Source of the DNA: Thuidium tamariscinum | Lineage: Eukaryota > Streptophyta > Bryopsida > Hypnales > Thuidiaceae | Length of the DNA stretch: 64,000 nt | Direction: 5' to 3' | Assembly: GCA_947034885.2 (NCBI GenBank) | Contig: OX344749.2 | Location: 29,651,501 to 29,715,500, forward strand | Shown: positions 26,019-42,142 of the stretch, one piece after another | How the letters are laid out: each line of letters begins with the position of its first letter | Numbering within the stretch: the stretch's first letter is position 1 | Notes under the pieces: generated by a model | The model's input: only the letters and a program-made list of their open reading frames with translations | Databases searched by the model: none | What the model was told of the DNA's origin: nothing | Made by a program: the position numbers and the translations under genes

Positions 26019-29000
26019 TTGAAGCCCTTGACTTGGCACAAGTATTGGAACTCCCAATCCAATTGTGCGAGCCAAAAATTCTTGCGGAATCGTTGCAAAC
26101 AACAGAAAGGGGTGTCACGACTTTTTCACGCAAAACGGCTCATGATTGGTTGCACTTTTGCTTCACTGACAACAAAATTTATTGATGTACTGGTTGATAA
26201 TGTTGTTTAGATGAATTGTTAATATTTAGTAAATTTTCTTAGCTTTGAAAGAAGTAATTGTTATTCACCACTAGCTAGAAATGATCATAAATAATGAAAT
26301 TAGGTGATATGCCAAAAAACTTAACGGCACTTTGCCTTCATTTTTCTCTTTTTACTAAAAAGAAAAATGTTATAGAGGCTTTGACACTTTACACATAGAC
26401 TTGAAACTATAAAAGTGAATGTAATTTTCATTTAAGATTCATCCATCTCCTATACTAATGTTTGGGAAGAACCATTGATTAGGTCAATTGGTCGGAGTGT
26501 GAAAATGGAAGACCCAAAAAGAGGTAAAAAATTGGTAGGACCAAAAACCAACTAGTGTGGAAAAATAAAAGGTGTCTAGATAGTTGTTGGTACTATAAAA
26601 TAATCAAATTTTAGTTGTTTGCTATTTTAAATTCATAGCTAGTACCAAGGTTGATTGATGATGAAATTGGAGTGTTTGGATAATTTGGAGGTGGGAATTG
26701 CTTTAGGATTAATTATGGTAGCAAAAAAACTTGTGTAAGCCCCTTAATTGTCACTTTAGACTCAAAGGATTTCTTCCCCGGGTTTTGCACTTCATTATTA
26801 GGTCTCATAAACAAAAAAATTTAAAAAGAGTGTTAGATTGTAAGAGGTAGAATGTATTCATTAATGCATTGTTTAATCCTTAGATCCCTAAAGATCCCTA
26901 GATCATCTTTCAATTCAAATGAACTAGTTGTTTTAAAGAATGCATAGGTTTACTATGTGGGATTGATTGTAAAATAACCATCTTAGATAACAACCTAGAT
27001 TAAACCTATAGCGCATGTGTCAAGCAATGTATCTAAAATAGAAGTTTGAATATTTTATATGTTCTTAGCAAACCAATTGCATTGTTGGACTCCTAGCATA
27101 TTTTGATTATTAAAAGATTCATAATCCACCTAAGATAGTAGATAATAACTACAAAGAAACCTTTTTTTCTAAATTGAAAAGAAAAAGCATAAATGTTTAT
27201 TGAAATCAATGTGTCTATTCTTCTAAAGGTCATAGATGAAATTTTTAACTGTTTTGGTCCTTTTTGGAAGGTCAACTACTATAATTGACTTTGATTAATT
27301 TCTAAAAATTATTTTGGTTGTGGTAAAATTACACTAAAACTTAGAATATATTTTTAGTGTTATTGAAGTTTAAAAAAAAAATTCAAGGCATTCTTATACT
27401 AGCAAGGATTCAAATGAACAAGCATAAAAATTCTTGACAAATATTAAACAAATTTGAGGCTTTGATTGGAATTATATGAGTATATGACATTCAAATGAAG
27501 TCAAAAAAGAGAATTTTCTTATTTCAATAGCACCTTTGAATTCCCTAAGGGAAGTCAAACTTCATGAAAAAAATATAAATTTTTTTCATCAAAAAATTTA
27601 TGATATTTTATTTTGACAATATAAGCCCAAATGACTTTTATGAGTTCAAATGATCTTGAAAAAGGGGTATAAGAAGAAACAATAGGCTAAATTAGGCTTC
27701 CTAAAGACAATCATCCAATTAACTAATTTTGGTATTTTGAGCTTTTTTCCGAAGTTAAAGATTAGCTCAAAAGTAAACTTGATTTTTCCTGTAGTTTAAC
27801 ACAAAAAACTTGGGATCAAATAAGGGGCACAATGTAAAAGGCCTTTTTTTTCTTTCTCTTTCCAAACCACTTGTATTCTAATATTGCATCCTATCTTTTA
27901 GTTCATTTAGTGTTTTTTTTGCCAATTTGGCCAATTTGTATTAGCTTGGTGTTTTGTGAGCACTTTTGTTGATTTTGTAGTAATTTTGAACCCACTCTTC
28001 AAAAAATAAAGGGGGCTTTTCAATCATTGCCATTGTCTTGTAGTTTAAAGTTTCATAGTTTATTAATATTCTTGTTCTTTTGGAATTTTTTAATTTACAA
28101 TTAGAGTCAACCACTACTTCTAAATTATGTAGGTTGACTCTCAATAATGAGTAGCTATTATTCTTTAAAGTGTCACATTATCTTGTGCTTGTTATTTTTG
28201 TATGATTGAGCTCCATGAGTAGGAATCCCAATTCTTTGGTAATTCCCTTTAAAGCCTTGACATACAAAATTATCAAATTTTTCTACATCCTTCACATATT
28301 TTTTTGTCCCTTTTCTAAACTAAAGTAGCAAATAAAGTAGCCAACCCATTTCCAATCACCTCCCTATTTCCAATTTGTAGTTTGTTTCCTTTCCGTGAAG
28401 TTGTGGTACTGCTCCTGGAGCAATTGTGGCACATTAGGATTGGTTGTAAGTCTCTCATAAATGTAATCAGCCCTTGGTTGATTTTGCAATTAGCCTATGG
28501 TCAGAAATAATAAGGTCTATATTACATTATAGGTAAAAAAAAATCTTCTACTAAGAAATTCATAGTAATTACACTTTGTGTAATAAAATTTTAGAAAAAT
28601 ATGCTATCCATCCAAACTCTATTTCTATACATGGAAAAAAATTTGCAATAAAAAAATTGCACTCTAACTATGTGTTATTGCTTAAGTAATTGGAAATAGG
28701 TTGACTACCTTAACACTAAAGCTTTGACTTTGTGTGTTAGTGATATTTGAATTGTTCTAAAATTTTCATTTTTTTTATAGTCCACCTAGTTGGAACCTCA
28801 AAAACAAAGAAACTTTGGCTTTATATGTACTACTTTAGGTATTACTACACTCATTTTTGTCATTTTTTGGGGTGAAATTGCCATGATAGCAAAGCTTTGA
28901 CTTTAAACCCTAAATGCCCGAGGCACCAAAATCTCGTGTTTGCAAAACTTTGGAGTTAAATAAAACCTAATCAAGTTGCTATTTTCATTGGTAGTTTATA

Positions 29001-30018
29001 TTTTTGGAAAGTTCTTTTTGAAGTCTAGTTTTAGTGTCAAAAATCCGACTTGGAAAATGAATGCTAGTAATTTTTCTATTCAAGATTTTGTGCAAGGGTA
29101 CCCATTGCAATCTTGACTTTTTATAGTATTGAGAGCTCTTGAAATGAACCTCAAATACACTAGATCTTGAAGAAAAAATGACATTCAAAATTCATTTACA
29201 AAAACTGTAGAGTAGATTTTGAGAAGCCATAAATTGTTGGAGTTATGCATGTTATGCCCTTTAACCTCATATTTTTTTGGTCACCAACTTTTCAGATTTG
29301 ATTTGCAAAAAGTAGATAGAAAGACTTCACATGACTTTTGCGATTTTAACACCCTTACGATCAAATATTCTAATCTTTCACTCCATAAGTGATATTGTTG
29401 TATTTACTTTTTCTATGCAATTTCTATCATGTCTAGTTTCAATTTGTACAATTACAATTAAAAAAAATTTGATACAACTTATCAAAATGTTGGCATTTTG
29501 TTCAACTTAGAGCAAATTCCAAGAAGCTCAAAACATGCCTTGGGCATTTAGGGGTTAATCACTTAAAATTCAAAAAATCTCCCTCCCTTTCTCTGTGTAA
29601 TTTCTACCTACCTCCCTTATAGTTTATTACATAAGAGCAATCTAAATATACTTCTTGCAAAAACTCATCAAAATAAATATAACAATGATATTAGAAAGAA
29701 ATCAAATCAATGCACTTAAAGCCATAGCTTTTAACTAGAGACTTTCATTTGAAACCAAAGCCTTCTCTTTCAACCAAGTCCATATCAAATCATTATATAT
29801 TAAATCTATATAGAAAACCATTTACCATCTAAATCACATAAGTCACAACACCAAATCAATATATCAATTCTATATAACATATTAGTGACCATGTGGATCA
29901 CCAAACCTCCATCAATAAGTCATGTTGTCCACCTCATCCATGTGATAAAACTCTCACCATCCATCTCTATCATTGTAGTTGGTTGGAGTTCATTAAAGTG
30001 CAATCTATTTCATAGCCC

Positions 30019-30310
30019 GGGGAGGACACTTCTTGTGTATTTGGGGGACCCACGTGCGGCGGTGGGGTATTTTTAGGGGGGCTATCAATTACTTGTTATC
30101 ATTACTTGGCAACATTAAAAGAGCCCCTATTTTACCATAAAGTGGAAAAATCAGCCATATTATCATCCCTATTTTATTTTTAAAATACTTTGCCTTTTTA
30201 ATGTCCCCTATTTTATATATAAATTTCTTATAAATTTTACCCAAGATTATTTAAATGTACCCTATCTTCCCCCCCATGTAGGTTATTAAAAAACAGGAAG
30301 TGTCCTCCCC
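30019..30310. mobile_element. TIR element (about 292 bp)
   Basis: Begins GGGGAGGACACTTCTTGT and ends ACAGGAAGTGTCCTCCCC, an almost perfect 18-bp inverted pair. It lies inside the dispersed repeat copy, so it is a younger insertion. It is non-coding, with an internal AT-rich core. Confidence 0.75.
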
Positions 30311-30738
30311 TAGTTTCATAAGTATTTCTACTCCAATATGCAAGACCTACATGAGATTGGTATTGAAATTCAAAAGGGTATTCAAATTCAAGTCCTAAGT
30401 ATTGAAATTGATGTGAAAGTCTTGGAAGTCAAATGAGAGCTCTAGATGTTTATTGAAGATAGAACAGAGCAAAGATCAATATGAATTGAAGTCTTTCATT
30501 AAGCTAAGTTTTTAAAATAATAGTTAGGTGAATGTAGGGATAGACTATACAAGTCAACATGAGAATCAATGAGGAAATTGTTTTCCAAAACCATGCAATA
30601 CAAAAGTCCACCATCTAAGTTTCTTAAGTCAATTAGATATCAAAATTGCATGTTTTTGCTTCTCTTGAGATTAGTGGTTTTTAGAATGAAAAGTCAACTT
30701 TCTCCTTTTAGAAGAGTAAAATAGGTTGAGAAATTAAA

Positions 30739-30781
30739 TATATATATATATATATATATAGTGAGAGAGAGAGAGAGAGAT
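30739..30781. repeat. Compound (TA)n(GA)n microsatellite
   Basis: An uninterrupted TA run is followed directly by GTGA and a GA run. Confidence 0.95.
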
Positions 30782-31716
30782 TGGATTTACACTTTACATT
30801 GTAGAAGTTGCTATTTATGCAATATACAAAGAAAAAAAGAAAAAAAAAAGGATTACAACAAGGTATATAATGCAATCATTATATGGGTGTTTCAATGTGG
30901 AGATAGATTCTCAAGTACATTTTAACTCCAACATTCTGTTCTCTCTCTTTTTGTATAAATCACTCAATTCCAAAAAAAATAATTTTTCAAAGTAAATTCT
31001 TAGAAAATATATAAAAGCAAAACAAGAAAATAATATAGGATGAAGTTTGGTTGTGAAAAGGTCTATTTTTAGGTAGAAAATAATCAAAATTCATTATGAT
31101 TAGAATAAAAAAGAACTTCAAAATCTAAATATAATTTGGAACCCAATCCCTAACGTAAAAGTCAATTTAGGGTTGTACGTTAGTTGAAAACAATAGATGA
31201 GGTTTTATAAGATGAATTATAGATAGCATTTTATCCACCTATACTTTTTGCTAAAAAAGTCTAAATGCATAGTCATACTAGTTGTAAAGGGAAATTTAAT
31301 AATTTACAACTTAGGTTGACTAAAAGTTTTAGGGGAACAACTTTGCTTTGGAGGATTCAAGTTTTGGCCTTGATTAATCCAAAAACTCCTAAATTCTAAA
31401 TTCTAAAGTTTTTATCTATCTTTGTAAAAGTTTGGAATACTCAGAGTTTATTGTTAAAGAATGCTTATCCATTGTTTGGAAGGGCAAATTGGATGAGGTT
31501 TAGACACCCAAACCTTATTAACAATATAAAACCCAATTTTGCTTCTTTTATTTCAAAAGGGGAAATTAAACATCTACACCCTTGCTCCGTAATTTGTGTC
31601 TACCTCATGTAATGAAATTCAAAGTGTAGTTTTAAACCAACATGTCTTGAAAAGAGGAGGATTATAGGCTTTGCAACTTTGCAATTGAAAGAAACATAAA
31701 TGTGAGAATTTGACAC

Positions 31717-32047
31717 TAAGGTAGAAGGCTCTTAAATGGAGTAGGTTCGAAAATGGTGCCCTATCTCAAATGTACAGCACTTGTACAAGTTGCTTTTTCA
31801 TAGCCTTCAGCAGTGTACTGACAGTGTACATTTTAGCTAGGGCACCATTTTAGAGCCCTATGTCCTTTCAACTTCAAAATTTGAGAACTAAATCAAAAAA
31901 GCTCATAAAAATATGAAACGACTTGGATTAAATGTCAATTCTACTTGTCTTTCAAAGAAAATTTACTGAGAAATATTTCTAGAAGTTTTACCTCCCTGAA
32001 ATTCTGTTTCAGCCCTTAGATGGTCCACTACAGGACCTCTTACCTTA
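31717..32047. mobile_element. MITE-like element, family A, copy 3
   Basis: Third full-length member: starts TAAGGTAGAAGGCTC, ends GGACCTCTTACCTTA. It is closest to copy 1 in its first half (CTTTTTCATAGCCTTCAGCA) and to copy 2 in its last 60 bp. It lies about 560 bp upstream of the ADH start codon. Confidence 0.75.
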
Positions 32048-32610
32048 GAGAAAATGATCCAACCAAGAGATTTTGACAAGGAGAGGATGCAACCAATGCC
32101 CTTTGAACCCCGCTCTCCTACAAAGAGCGCGCAAATTAACGATGCCTCCCTCCCTCGTTGTGTGTGAAAAACACTGTGGCATTCCTGATCAGACCATTGC
32201 ATTGACTTGACTCCATCAGTCGCCAGGAATTTCAGGGTACGACGTAACGACGATGCAATTTCACAACTGGAATTTGCCAATTCCAAGTTTCTAATCTCAA
32301 GCTTCGGAATACAAGAATCCATCAACTGCAATTCTAGTCAACAAAAAGTTCACTCTACTGTCAAAAGCGAGTCAAACTACCCGTCCTGGCGACATTCAAC
32401 ACATTCAAAGCTCACGACGACCGCAGGTGAAGAATTGCGTTAGAGCCATTTGGGTTGCTTCGTTTCTTATGCTCATGTCGAGAGAGTCGATCGAGGTGGC
32501 GCTGTTGATTCTGCGCCACTTAGTTTGTTTGGCATTGTGTCGTGAGAGAGGATTTTAGTTCTGCATCTACATCAAGAGCTTCTCGATTGGTTGTAGCTAG
32601 AGTTTGCGGT

Positions 32611-36821
<4,211 letters not shown>

Positions 36822-37031
36822 TAGTTCCGGCTTCTCTGTAGTGCATTCCTCTCGATTAATTAAAATCATACTGTATATCGAGATGGTTCCACAGCTGCGA
36901 ACCAGTAGATTAATAATGGGTCCGCCCACCGATTAAGTGGGAGCCTGACCTAAACACTTCCAGTCCAATAACTTCATGGAGTTACGTATGTATATATGAG
37001 CGCGAGACTCACAACGTTCCTGGCCGGAGTT

Positions 37032-37080
37032 GTCCCACAAGGTTTGCGATACTGGATGCCCACGCCGGAGGGGTATATAG
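37032..37080 (+). promoter_or_regulatory. snRNA promoter: USE plus TATA box
   Basis: GTCCCACAAGG at 37032 matches the plant snRNA upstream sequence element (consensus RTCCCACATCG). TATATAG at 37074 lies about 31 bp before the RNA start. The roughly 31-bp gap between USE and TATA is the Pol II type, not the shorter Pol III (U6) type. Confidence 0.8.
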
Positions 37081-37104
37081 TCCTCGGGGTTTGAGTGATG
37101 AAGC

Positions 37105-37295
37105 ATACCTTTCTCGGCCTTTTGGCTAAGATCAAGTGTAGTATCTGTCCTCATCAGTTTAGTATCTGATACGGGGGTCATCGACTCCCATGATATTAAC
37201 CTAATTTTTCCAGGGTGCGGGGCCACCCGGCAGCTTGCTGCTCGGTCCCGCGCGCGTCGCCTCGGTATTGCACTACCTCCTTGGCTGGCGCAACC
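37105..37295 (+). ncRNA. U2: U2 spliceosomal snRNA, copy 1
   Basis: U2 pairs with the intron branch point in the spliceosome. The 5' end ATACCTTTCTCGGCCTTTTG, the branch-point recognition sequence GTAGTA, an Sm-like site (TAATTTTTCC) and a GC-rich 3' stem-loop ending GGTATTGCACTACCTCC are all present. The length of about 191 nt is normal. It lies 283 bp downstream of the ADH stop on the same strand, with its own USE and TATA box. Compared with the second copy in this window it has four transitions (37149, 37152, 37162, 37200). Three fall in the normally invariant stretch after GTAGTA, including loop IIa. It may be a variant or weakly functional gene. Confidence 0.95.
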
Positions 37296-37613
37296 CTCCC
37301 CCCCTCCTCTCCGGAGGGACCCAATCAAAGTTCAAATAGGATTATAGATTACAAAACTTGTTAATTGATAACAGTTGCAAATTCCACTCGCCATACGAAC
37401 CAGGCATTCGGACGCTGATCGAGAGTTAACGAAGTGGAGAAGTAGAAAAGTAAGGATTGCAGATTGTACGTAGTTTTGCAACGACTAATTCGTGACTGAC
37501 TGACGTACCGGTATCAGATGTTTCCTGCGGTGTTGGACCATTTGTTGCTGTTTTTCCAGCGTCAGGATTATAGAGGGATTTGCTCTGCAGAATCAGATTG
37601 TTGCAGAAGGGGT

Positions 37614-39135
37614 GAGTTTGACTGAGGTTTCATTTTAGGGTTATGGTTTGGGGGTTTGGGATTATGTTTTAGGATTTCGGGTTATGGCATTGTTAAATTT
37701 GGTGTTCAAGGACAAAGAAGGAAATTGGTTCACGGCTTTAACTATGAACGAGCTATCCATGCTGAGGACGATGCTCCAGCTGCTATTGGGTCATCTTTGA
37801 GATCCTCATGTCCTTGGAGAATCTTGGCCGTGAAAGAGGAGCTTTATTCTAAGAGTAGCAAGTCGCAGGCATGTTGAGATTCGGGGCTTATTAGTTAGTG
37901 CGTGCAAGCAGTGGTAATCGCCACACAAGCTGCTTTGTATTCCAGAAGCGAAATCTGGGACTTCGGTGCGGCGCTCGAATAGACGAGCTCTTGATTGATG
38001 CTGGTGCTAAGTTCTTCCCCTTTGAGAACTGGAGAAAAAAAAGAATTACAAATCATAACGCTTCTGAACCAAAGTCTGAACTTGACTTCCGTTTTGAACG
38101 GGATGGAGTGGAGGCTTATTGCCAGACCACCACCTACTACTGCGTCTTGTGGCTTAGCTTACTCTTTTGGATGCATTCTGGATTGCTCTTTGAGTATGTG
38201 CCCCCACTCTAGCTCCAAGTTTGGTCACACTGTCACCAAGTCTAGCTATGTTGTTTCCCCATGATAGACACGCACCTGGTCTGACTTACAGCATTCAGAT
38301 CGCCAATTAGAAATGTCAGTTAGCAATATCATTATCACTGGACTGAAATGCCTCCAGGCAGGACTTCGACTCATCCGCAATCGCGGAGCAGTCCCTCCTC
38401 GGGCCAAAATAGGAAATCAGCATTGACGAAGAGAGGATGAAACGTGGAGTTGAAGTTATGATGACGATACTCCGTGGAAATTCTAGTTCTTCCAGCTTAC
38501 CAATAACACAGAGAAATTCAATCTATAGAAAGGCCTTACCATCCCGCAGGCGTGATGGAGAGTTGTTTCTGACCTCGCTTCCTGAACATAACCAGACGAA
38601 GAACATGAACTAAACAAACGTGCACATCTGCAGATTGAAATTGCAACCACAGTATAGCAGATACCTTCCTCTCGTCGGCATCATCGTCGTCGTCGTCGTC
38701 GGTCTCACGAGGACTAAGGCCTCCACTGCATGCTATCCCAGGATTGTTTTCAATATCCTCTCGCGAGTAGTACTTCAATCCGGGTGCTTCGTTCTGCATG
38801 TACAAACGGATTGCTGAAAATTCAGAGCTACTTTGAATTGCAGGTACTCTCAAATAGGAAATCGAAAAAATTTACAAACCCAATTCTCTAGGCTTGAGGG
38901 TGCGCACGAGCTTGTCCGTTTCAGCTTGCTTGCCTACTTTGGGAGTGAATGCTTCATCCGGTCCTCTATCCTGTTCATTAACACCACACCTTTAGCTGTA
39001 TCAGCCCGAACGTCCATGAACAAGCTTTGTGAGCAGCAATCTTCACAATCTGGAGCTTCCACGGGTACTCTTCGTCGGAAATGGCTTCAAGGAAGAATTC
39101 CTGAAAATGAAAATTTGAATCCGTAGTTTGAATCC
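37614..39135. repeat. Palindrome, outer left arm
   Basis: Reverse complement of about 62465-64000. The homology reaches the window end, so the outer limit is not seen. Differences include scattered substitutions and a 13-bp segment present only on the right (near 63490). In the three best exons compared there are about 11 differences in about 290 nt. Confidence 0.9.
37700..37985 (+). pseudogene. Unidentified coding relic, left copy
   Basis: Sequence reading VFKDKEGNWFTALTMNELS, then MLRTMLQLLLGHL, runs into a stop at about 37799. The next frame continues as EILMSLENLGRERGALF and a third as VVIATQAALYSRSEIWDF, so the stretch looks like an old frameshifted coding region. The protein is not recognised. 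A nearly identical copy lies at about 63629-63914 on the other strand. Confidence 0.35.
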
Positions 39136-39151
39136 GTTTGGAGTAACTTAC

Positions 39152-39202
39152 CTTGAGCCTCCGTGCTCTGTTCTTGAGTACGGAGGTATATACATAAGCC
39201 AT
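39152..39202 (-). other. Possible new first exon created by the insertion
   Basis: An ATG at 39202 opens MAYVYTSVLKNRARRLK, ending exactly at CTCAAG followed by GTAAGT. That donor lies in the duplicated 23-bp flank and is in phase with the next exon (EFFLEAIS, 39100). A transcript starting here would skip the TAG at 42924. This is inference; no promoter was identified. Confidence 0.3.
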
Positions 39203-39478
39203 ATTTCTTTTTAAATTTAAAAATTAATTTTTTAATTTTAAAGTACTCCCCAAAAAATCATGAAAACGCAACAAATAGTACAAGTGTTTCTTGCAATCAC
39301 TTGAATGCCTAATTAATATGACCATGATTGACTTAAGTTACAAATCCATGACCATAACAATGCAAAAATTACTTCATTTGATATAATAAAACAAAAAATA
39401 CTATTTGCATTACAATTACAACTACGAGCTTTACTATTCAATCATCATTAAAATTAGATTATTCTAGATTCATACATC

Positions 39479-39756
39479 ATTAGGAGGGATTGGAGGCCTC
39501 TACGGGGCTGTTTTAGGGTTTGTTTCTGAAATAGTGCAGGGAACTGCTGGTTGTTGTCAGCGAACAATTACCCCAAAAAATAAATTGGGGGGTGTCCTAA
39601 AATATGAAAAAAGTTCAATTTTGTTTTTGTTTTTGGGTTGACCTGGCATGGGCTTGGCCACGCTGGAATCCTGCATTTTGGGATTCCCACAGCAGTTTCG
39701 GCATTCTCAAACTATAGTAATCCACAGTCTTGTAGAAGCCTCTAATCCCTCCTAAT
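39479..39756. mobile_element. ATTAGGAGGGATT-type TIR element, copy 1 (278 bp)
   Basis: Ends ATTAGGAGGGATTGGAGGCC and its inverted partner pair over 25 bp with two mismatches. It is non-coding. A relative lies at 51517-51799, sharing CCTAAAATATGAAAAAAGT inside. Confidence 0.75.
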
Positions 39757-40083
39757 GTGTATCAAGAAAGTAAGTGTTGGTCAAAGTAAACAAATACTAG
39801 TCTAGTCAAAGCATTATTTTCTTTGAAGAAAATGTCATATTGTATTCATTGTATATAATTAATACATCAAAATTAAACTGGTACAAATTGAATACCAAAC
39901 TTGTGAAATTTAAGTGCACATTAATCTATATATTCTATTGGACTAGAAATAAATTTTTGTTTCAATCTAGGATCCCTTGCCTTGTTAGATTGTCAATGTA
40001 GAGATTATATGAGTATATGACGTCTTTTACATTTTAGCAATCAATTTTAGACTTGAAATCTAACAAACCGATTTGTTCACTAG

Positions 40084-40266
40084 GATTCACATAAACACAT
40101 GATATCATCAATCTCATTAAATTGGCATGACCATGTGTCAAAAAGATTCACATAAACACATGATATCATCAATCTCATTAAATTGGCATGACCATGTGTC
40201 AAAAAGATTCACATAAACACATGATATCATCAATCTCATTAAATCGGCATGACCATGTGTCAAAAA
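40084..40266. repeat. Tandem repeat, 3 x 61 bp
   Basis: Three nearly identical units start GATTCACATAAACACATGAT at 40084, 40145 and 40206. The only difference spotted is one T/C change in unit 3. The near-identity means recent amplification. Confidence 0.93.
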
Positions 40267-40615
40267 TTGTGACATGAATCTACATAAAGCTTTCAAAACT
40301 TGGACAAGTGTTGGTTTACCAGATTTACTCGGTCTACATTTTGAGCTAAAAGCTACAACAAGAGAACCTAAAAGTGTCAAAGCTGTGGAAACCCACCGAC
40401 TTGACAAACTTCACATTGCTTGTGTCTCTCACAAATCAAAGTCGATTTCATTATATCGTTGGAATTAAACAATTTTAATTTGTTATTATTCAGACCCCAA
40501 AAGTAAATCTACATCGGCCCTAATTTTTAGAGCTTTGTGACAATTCTAGAACTGGCACCCAACCAATCGCACCAATTGTATTAACGACTAGTGTGGTATT
40601 GGACACCGCCACACA

Positions 40616-40645
40616 GTTTGTTTGTTTGTTTGTTTGTTTGTTTTG
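40616..40645. repeat. (GTTT)n microsatellite
   Basis: An uninterrupted GTTT run of about six units, followed by T-rich sequence. Confidence 0.9.
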
Positions 40646-41251
40646 TTTTTTGTTTTTTTTCTTTCGGCTTTCAATAACTATTTGGCTAAAAACTGGCAAC
40701 GAATTGTGAAGTTTTTTGTTTGTAAAATTTGAATAAAAAAAAAATCTTGAATGAAATTGCTAGATTGTGGATGAAAACAAAATTATGGACATGTGCTATA
40801 TACAATGTGATATATTCTATCCAATATGGAGATGAATGTTGAAATTTGGAGCACCACTATAACATATTACATACCCACTAATCAAGAGGAATGCAACTTG
40901 TTTTATCTCACATGATTCCATCTTCACACAATCTATGAGTTCATCAATGCATCACCTAGTTAATCCTAAATTAATGTATTACTCAAGTTAAGTATCTTCT
41001 GGTATTTGCACATGGAAGCAAATACCGGGGCAACTTGAAGTTGGTGTGCCAACAAGATAATGATATACTGAGTTATGCATACAGCATACGTGCATGGGCC
41101 GAATGGGCCGACTGATCGATCAGAAGTACCCTAACTTCGAAAATGAATGGAGAGGCCCTCCAAGTTAAGGTAACGAGGCTTTTATCTGCCGAATCAAAAG
41201 CAAGCACAATGCGTCGTGCTTTTCATGATTCTGAGACGTTTAATTCATTCG

Positions 41252-42142
41252 TCACACGCACATCATCACGCCATTCCTTATTCCAGTCGATCTTCCGCAG
41301 CACACCGTGAACTTCCTCCTTCCATGTATGAGCTTCAGAGCTCGAACAATGCTCGACCCAGCCGGAATCACCTCACCCGGATCCGGAGAACTTCCAGTAC
41401 TTTCACAATCCTCATCACGGACGGTGATCGACGTGGGTGGTGAGAAACCGAACTGCGGATAATTGAGGTTCAGGATGTCGCCCGTGGCCGGAGTTGCAAT
41501 TGACAAGGACCTCGATTTTCTGCTTGGCCCGAGCCCTGCCGCATATCGGGAATCCACAATGTATGAAAACATCGTGTCTGTAGGAGAAGTCACTCCGGAG
41601 TACCAAGCTAGGAATTCGTCGATGTCCGGAGATGATGGAGACCTGAATCTACTACTTGGCCCTGTCGCATATGGGGAATATGCAGATGAAGGTTGAGTCG
41701 CTCCATCGTATCGAGCTATTGAAATATCATCATCTTCTTCCTCCTCAGATGAAGTTGCCGAAACCGAAATCACAGTATATGAATCAACACTCTTCATCGC
41801 AATTGAAGCGGCTGGAAGTGAATTAGTATGCATTGCTGCGATTGAATAATGTGGTGGTGGCGTCGAGGGTTCCCTCCTTGCAGGGGTTAAACGGAGAGGG
41901 ATTGTAAGTTTCATATCGACGAGTTTTCGTGGCGGACCATGCAATCGCTCCGGTGAAAATTTACGCAGCCAACGTTTCGCTGGTGGCTTCTGCTGTACCA
42001 CTCGGAATTTTCCACTGCGCTTGAATTGTGTAAACTGACGCCAGCATCCAATGCAGTGGTACTTGGCTCCTGACTTCGCAATGTGAAGAGTAGGATTGGG
42101 GCAGTCTGGTCGAGGGCACGTCATCACCTCCGTGCTTGTCAT
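41252..42142 (-). CDS. Zinc-ribbon protein of unknown function (296 aa)
   Basis: Single-exon gene inside the 3.74-kb left-arm insertion. The ATG at 42142 opens MTSTEVMTC. Cysteines 9, 14, 30 and 33 form a C-x4-C-x15-C-x2-C zinc ribbon (CPRPDC, then YHCIGCWRQF). The YxCxxCxRxF end resembles the DNA-binding zinc ribbon found at the start of some transposases and transcription factors. The rest is low-complexity: a basic stretch (KRWLRKF), a Pro/Ser-rich middle and an acidic EEEEDDD tract. No catalytic domain is seen. The frame stays open upstream of this ATG to about 42238, but without another ATG. GC and codon use are higher than in the AT-rich flanks, so the frame is likely real. It is absent from the otherwise matching right arm. 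The role is unknown; it could be a nuclear DNA-binding protein or a domesticated element remnant. Confidence 0.6.
   Translation of the reverse strand: MTSTEVMTCPRPDCPNPTLHIAKSGAKYHCIGCWRQFTQFKRSGKFRVVQQKPPAKRWLRKFSPERLHGPPRKLVDMKLTIPLRLTPARREPSTPPPHYSIAAMHTNSLPAASIAMKSVDSYTVISVSATSSEEEEDDDISIARYDGATQPSSAYSPYATGPSSRFRSPSSPDIDEFLAWYSGVTSPTDTMFSYIVDSRYAAGLGPSRKSRSLSIATPATGDILNLNYPQFGFSPPTSITVRDEDCESTGSSPDPGEVIPAGSSIVRALKLIHGRRKFTVCCGRSTGIRNGVMMCV

Larger units (their letters stand above)
28400..30930. repeat. Dispersed repeat, forward copy
   Basis: Matches about 49200-52080 in inverted orientation with substitutions and indels. Shared landmarks are the GATAGCAAAGCTTTGA region (28890 / 51860), the GTGGATCACCAAAC region (29895 / 51220) and the AAAGTTGACTTTTCA region (30690 / 49240). 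No coding sequence is recognised. Borders are approximate. Confidence 0.6.
24805..31716. other. Gene-free stretch with dispersed repeats
   Basis: The neurochondrin 3' UTR probably fills the first few hundred bases. A moderate-GC island at about 25.7-26.2 kb has long open frames on both strands but no recognisable protein, and contains a nested inverted repeat. From 26.2 kb the sequence is AT-rich and carries a multi-kilobase dispersed repeat, a TIR element and a microsatellite. Confidence 0.55.

Noticed and set aside
25709-26210. 163-aa (+) and 129-aa (-) open frames
   Set aside because: Overlapping opposite frames in a foldback-bearing island; no motif and no splice context. Left as a finding, not a gene.
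40084-40266. CRISPR-like array
   Set aside because: Units are directly adjacent without unique spacers; a simple tandem repeat in a plant genome.
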